From: Uliginosibacterium aquaticum | GTDB taxonomy: Bacteria > Pseudomonadota > Gammaproteobacteria > Burkholderiales > Rhodocyclaceae | Assembly (NCBI RefSeq): GCF_012972705.2 | Contig: NZ_JABCSC020000003.1 | Location: 124,001 to 188,000, forward strand | Length of the DNA stretch: 64,000 nucleotides | Direction of reading: 5' to 3' | Shown: positions 63,390 through 64,000 of the stretch, in pieces | How positions within the stretch are numbered: position 1 is the first letter of the stretch | Layout of the letters: each line of letters begins with the position of its first letter | Program-made: the position numbers and the translations under genes | Notes under the pieces: model-generated | Told to the model about the DNA's origin: nothing | Seen by the model: only the letters and a program-made list of their open reading frames with translations | The model's database searches: none

Positions 63390-64000
63390 TTACGATTTCC
63401 TGGCAAGGCTTGCCGGCCCGGTTCTGACCGGGAGGCACAAGGCGGCGGTCAGCAGCGCCAGACTCATATGGCATAGATAAACCGCATCGAAATTGGCGCG
63501 GCTGAGAACTGCACCGCCCAGCAGCAACACAGTAAGCGCGACGCCCATGACCGACCCGATCTGGCGTATCGCCTGATTGATGGCGCTGCCGACGGCGTAG
63601 TGCTGTGCGGGCAGGTGGCTGACGGCCGCGCCCGACAATGAGGGCAGCACCATGCCCACGCCCATGCCGCTGAGCAGCGCGCCCGGCAGCCATTGCGTCA
63701 GGTAGGCCGGCTCGGTGCCCGGCACCAGCAAGAACCATAGTCCGCTCAGCCCGTAGATCAGGCAGCCGACGACCAGCAAGGGACGGTGGCCGTAGCGCCC
63801 CGCCAATCGCCCCGACAGCGCTGCCACTGGCACGACGCACAGCGGCCCGGGCGCCATCGCAATGCCCGCCAGCGGCAGCGAGTAGTGCCAGATCGCATTC
63901 ATGTAAAAGAAGAAGGCGAAGAACATCATCGAGAAGGCGATGCCGAAGCTCAAGCTCGCGAGATTTACGTAACGGTAGGTAGCGTCGCGAAACAGGCTCA
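63390..64000 (-). CDS. MFS transporter, N-terminus missing at window edge
   Basis: C-terminal part of a major facilitator drug-efflux-like permease (DHA2-like). Visible are six or so membrane helices, starting SLFRDATYRYVNLASLSFG at the window edge, and GAAVSHLPAQHYAVGSAINQ, a region conserved in that group. The reading frame continues upstream beyond base 64000, so the start codon lies outside. Drug or metabolite unknown. Confidence 0.8.
   Translation of the reverse strand, partial: SLFRDATYRYVNLASLSFGIAFSMMFFAFFFYMNAIWHYSLPLAGIAMAPGPLCVVPVAALSGRLAGRYGHRPLLVVGCLIYGLSGLWFLLVPGTEPAYLTQWLPGALLSGMGVGMVLPSLSGAAVSHLPAQHYAVGSAINQAIRQIGSVMGVALTVLLLGGAVLSRANFDAVYLCHMSLALLTAALCLPVRTGPASLARKS

Overview
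The window is about 64 kb of GC-rich (clearly above 60 %) bacterial chromosome, densely coding on both strands. Gene content and order (ybgC-tolQRAB-pal-cpoB-queE, a one-cysteine DksA, glnK-amtB, TorF-type porin, hslR, rdgC, ubiK) fit a betaproteobacterium, most likely Rhodocyclales-like. The genus cannot be fixed from sequence alone. Several plant cell-wall enzymes (pectate lyases of families PL1, PL2 and PL10, and a rhamnogalacturonan acetylesterase) and a necrosis-inducing-like (NLP) protein suggest life on plant material or in soil or freshwater next to plants. I found no prophage, transposase gene, tRNA, rRNA or CRISPR array.

Layout. 1-3.4 kb: macB and a NodT-type outer-membrane factor (drug efflux; macA ends just outside). 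3.5-9.6 kb (minus): Tol-Pal envelope operon followed by queE. 9.7-22.4 kb: housekeeping (dksA, a STAS protein, AEC transporter, hslR, VOC, GST, slt, 5-FTHF cyclo-ligase, truncated haemoglobin, queC, ychJ operon, DUF2628, lipase-like, comM/yifB, ubiK). 22.5-25.4 kb: nitrogen operon (porin, glnK, amtB) behind a convincing sigma-54 promoter with NtrC sites. 25.5-27.2 kb: cytoplasmic PL2 pectate lyase. 27.3-38.8 kb: purU, CHMI, thrH, murB, rdgC, NDT, oxidoreductase, LOG, polA, plus several tiny genes, a 272-bp MITE-like element and a small basic ORF that ends inside a 22-bp perfect hairpin. 38.8-42.2 kb: REP-rich accessory stretch with an AT-richer orphan gene. 42.2-47.2 kb: PL10 and PL1 pectate lyases flanking a class A beta-lactamase and DUF441. 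47.4-56.8 kb: assorted genes, including an SOS-box-controlled UmuD-like protein lacking both catalytic residues, an Aer-like chemoreceptor, a rhamnogalacturonan acetylesterase and exonuclease I. 56.9-64 kb: gatB, Gly-zipper protein, NLP, creBC, PaaI thioesterase and a partial MFS transporter running off the end.

How the parts work together. The secreted PL10 and PL1 enzymes share a four-cysteine accessory module (N-terminal in one, C-terminal in the other). With the acetylesterase and the cytoplasmic PL2 lyase they can form an outside-to-inside pectin pathway. The porin-glnK-amtB unit is an ammonium/nitrogen acquisition module under NtrC. Short GTAG-headed palindromes (REPs) recur between genes, often abutting stop codons, and one unrelated palindromic repeat is inserted in frame in the polA linker.
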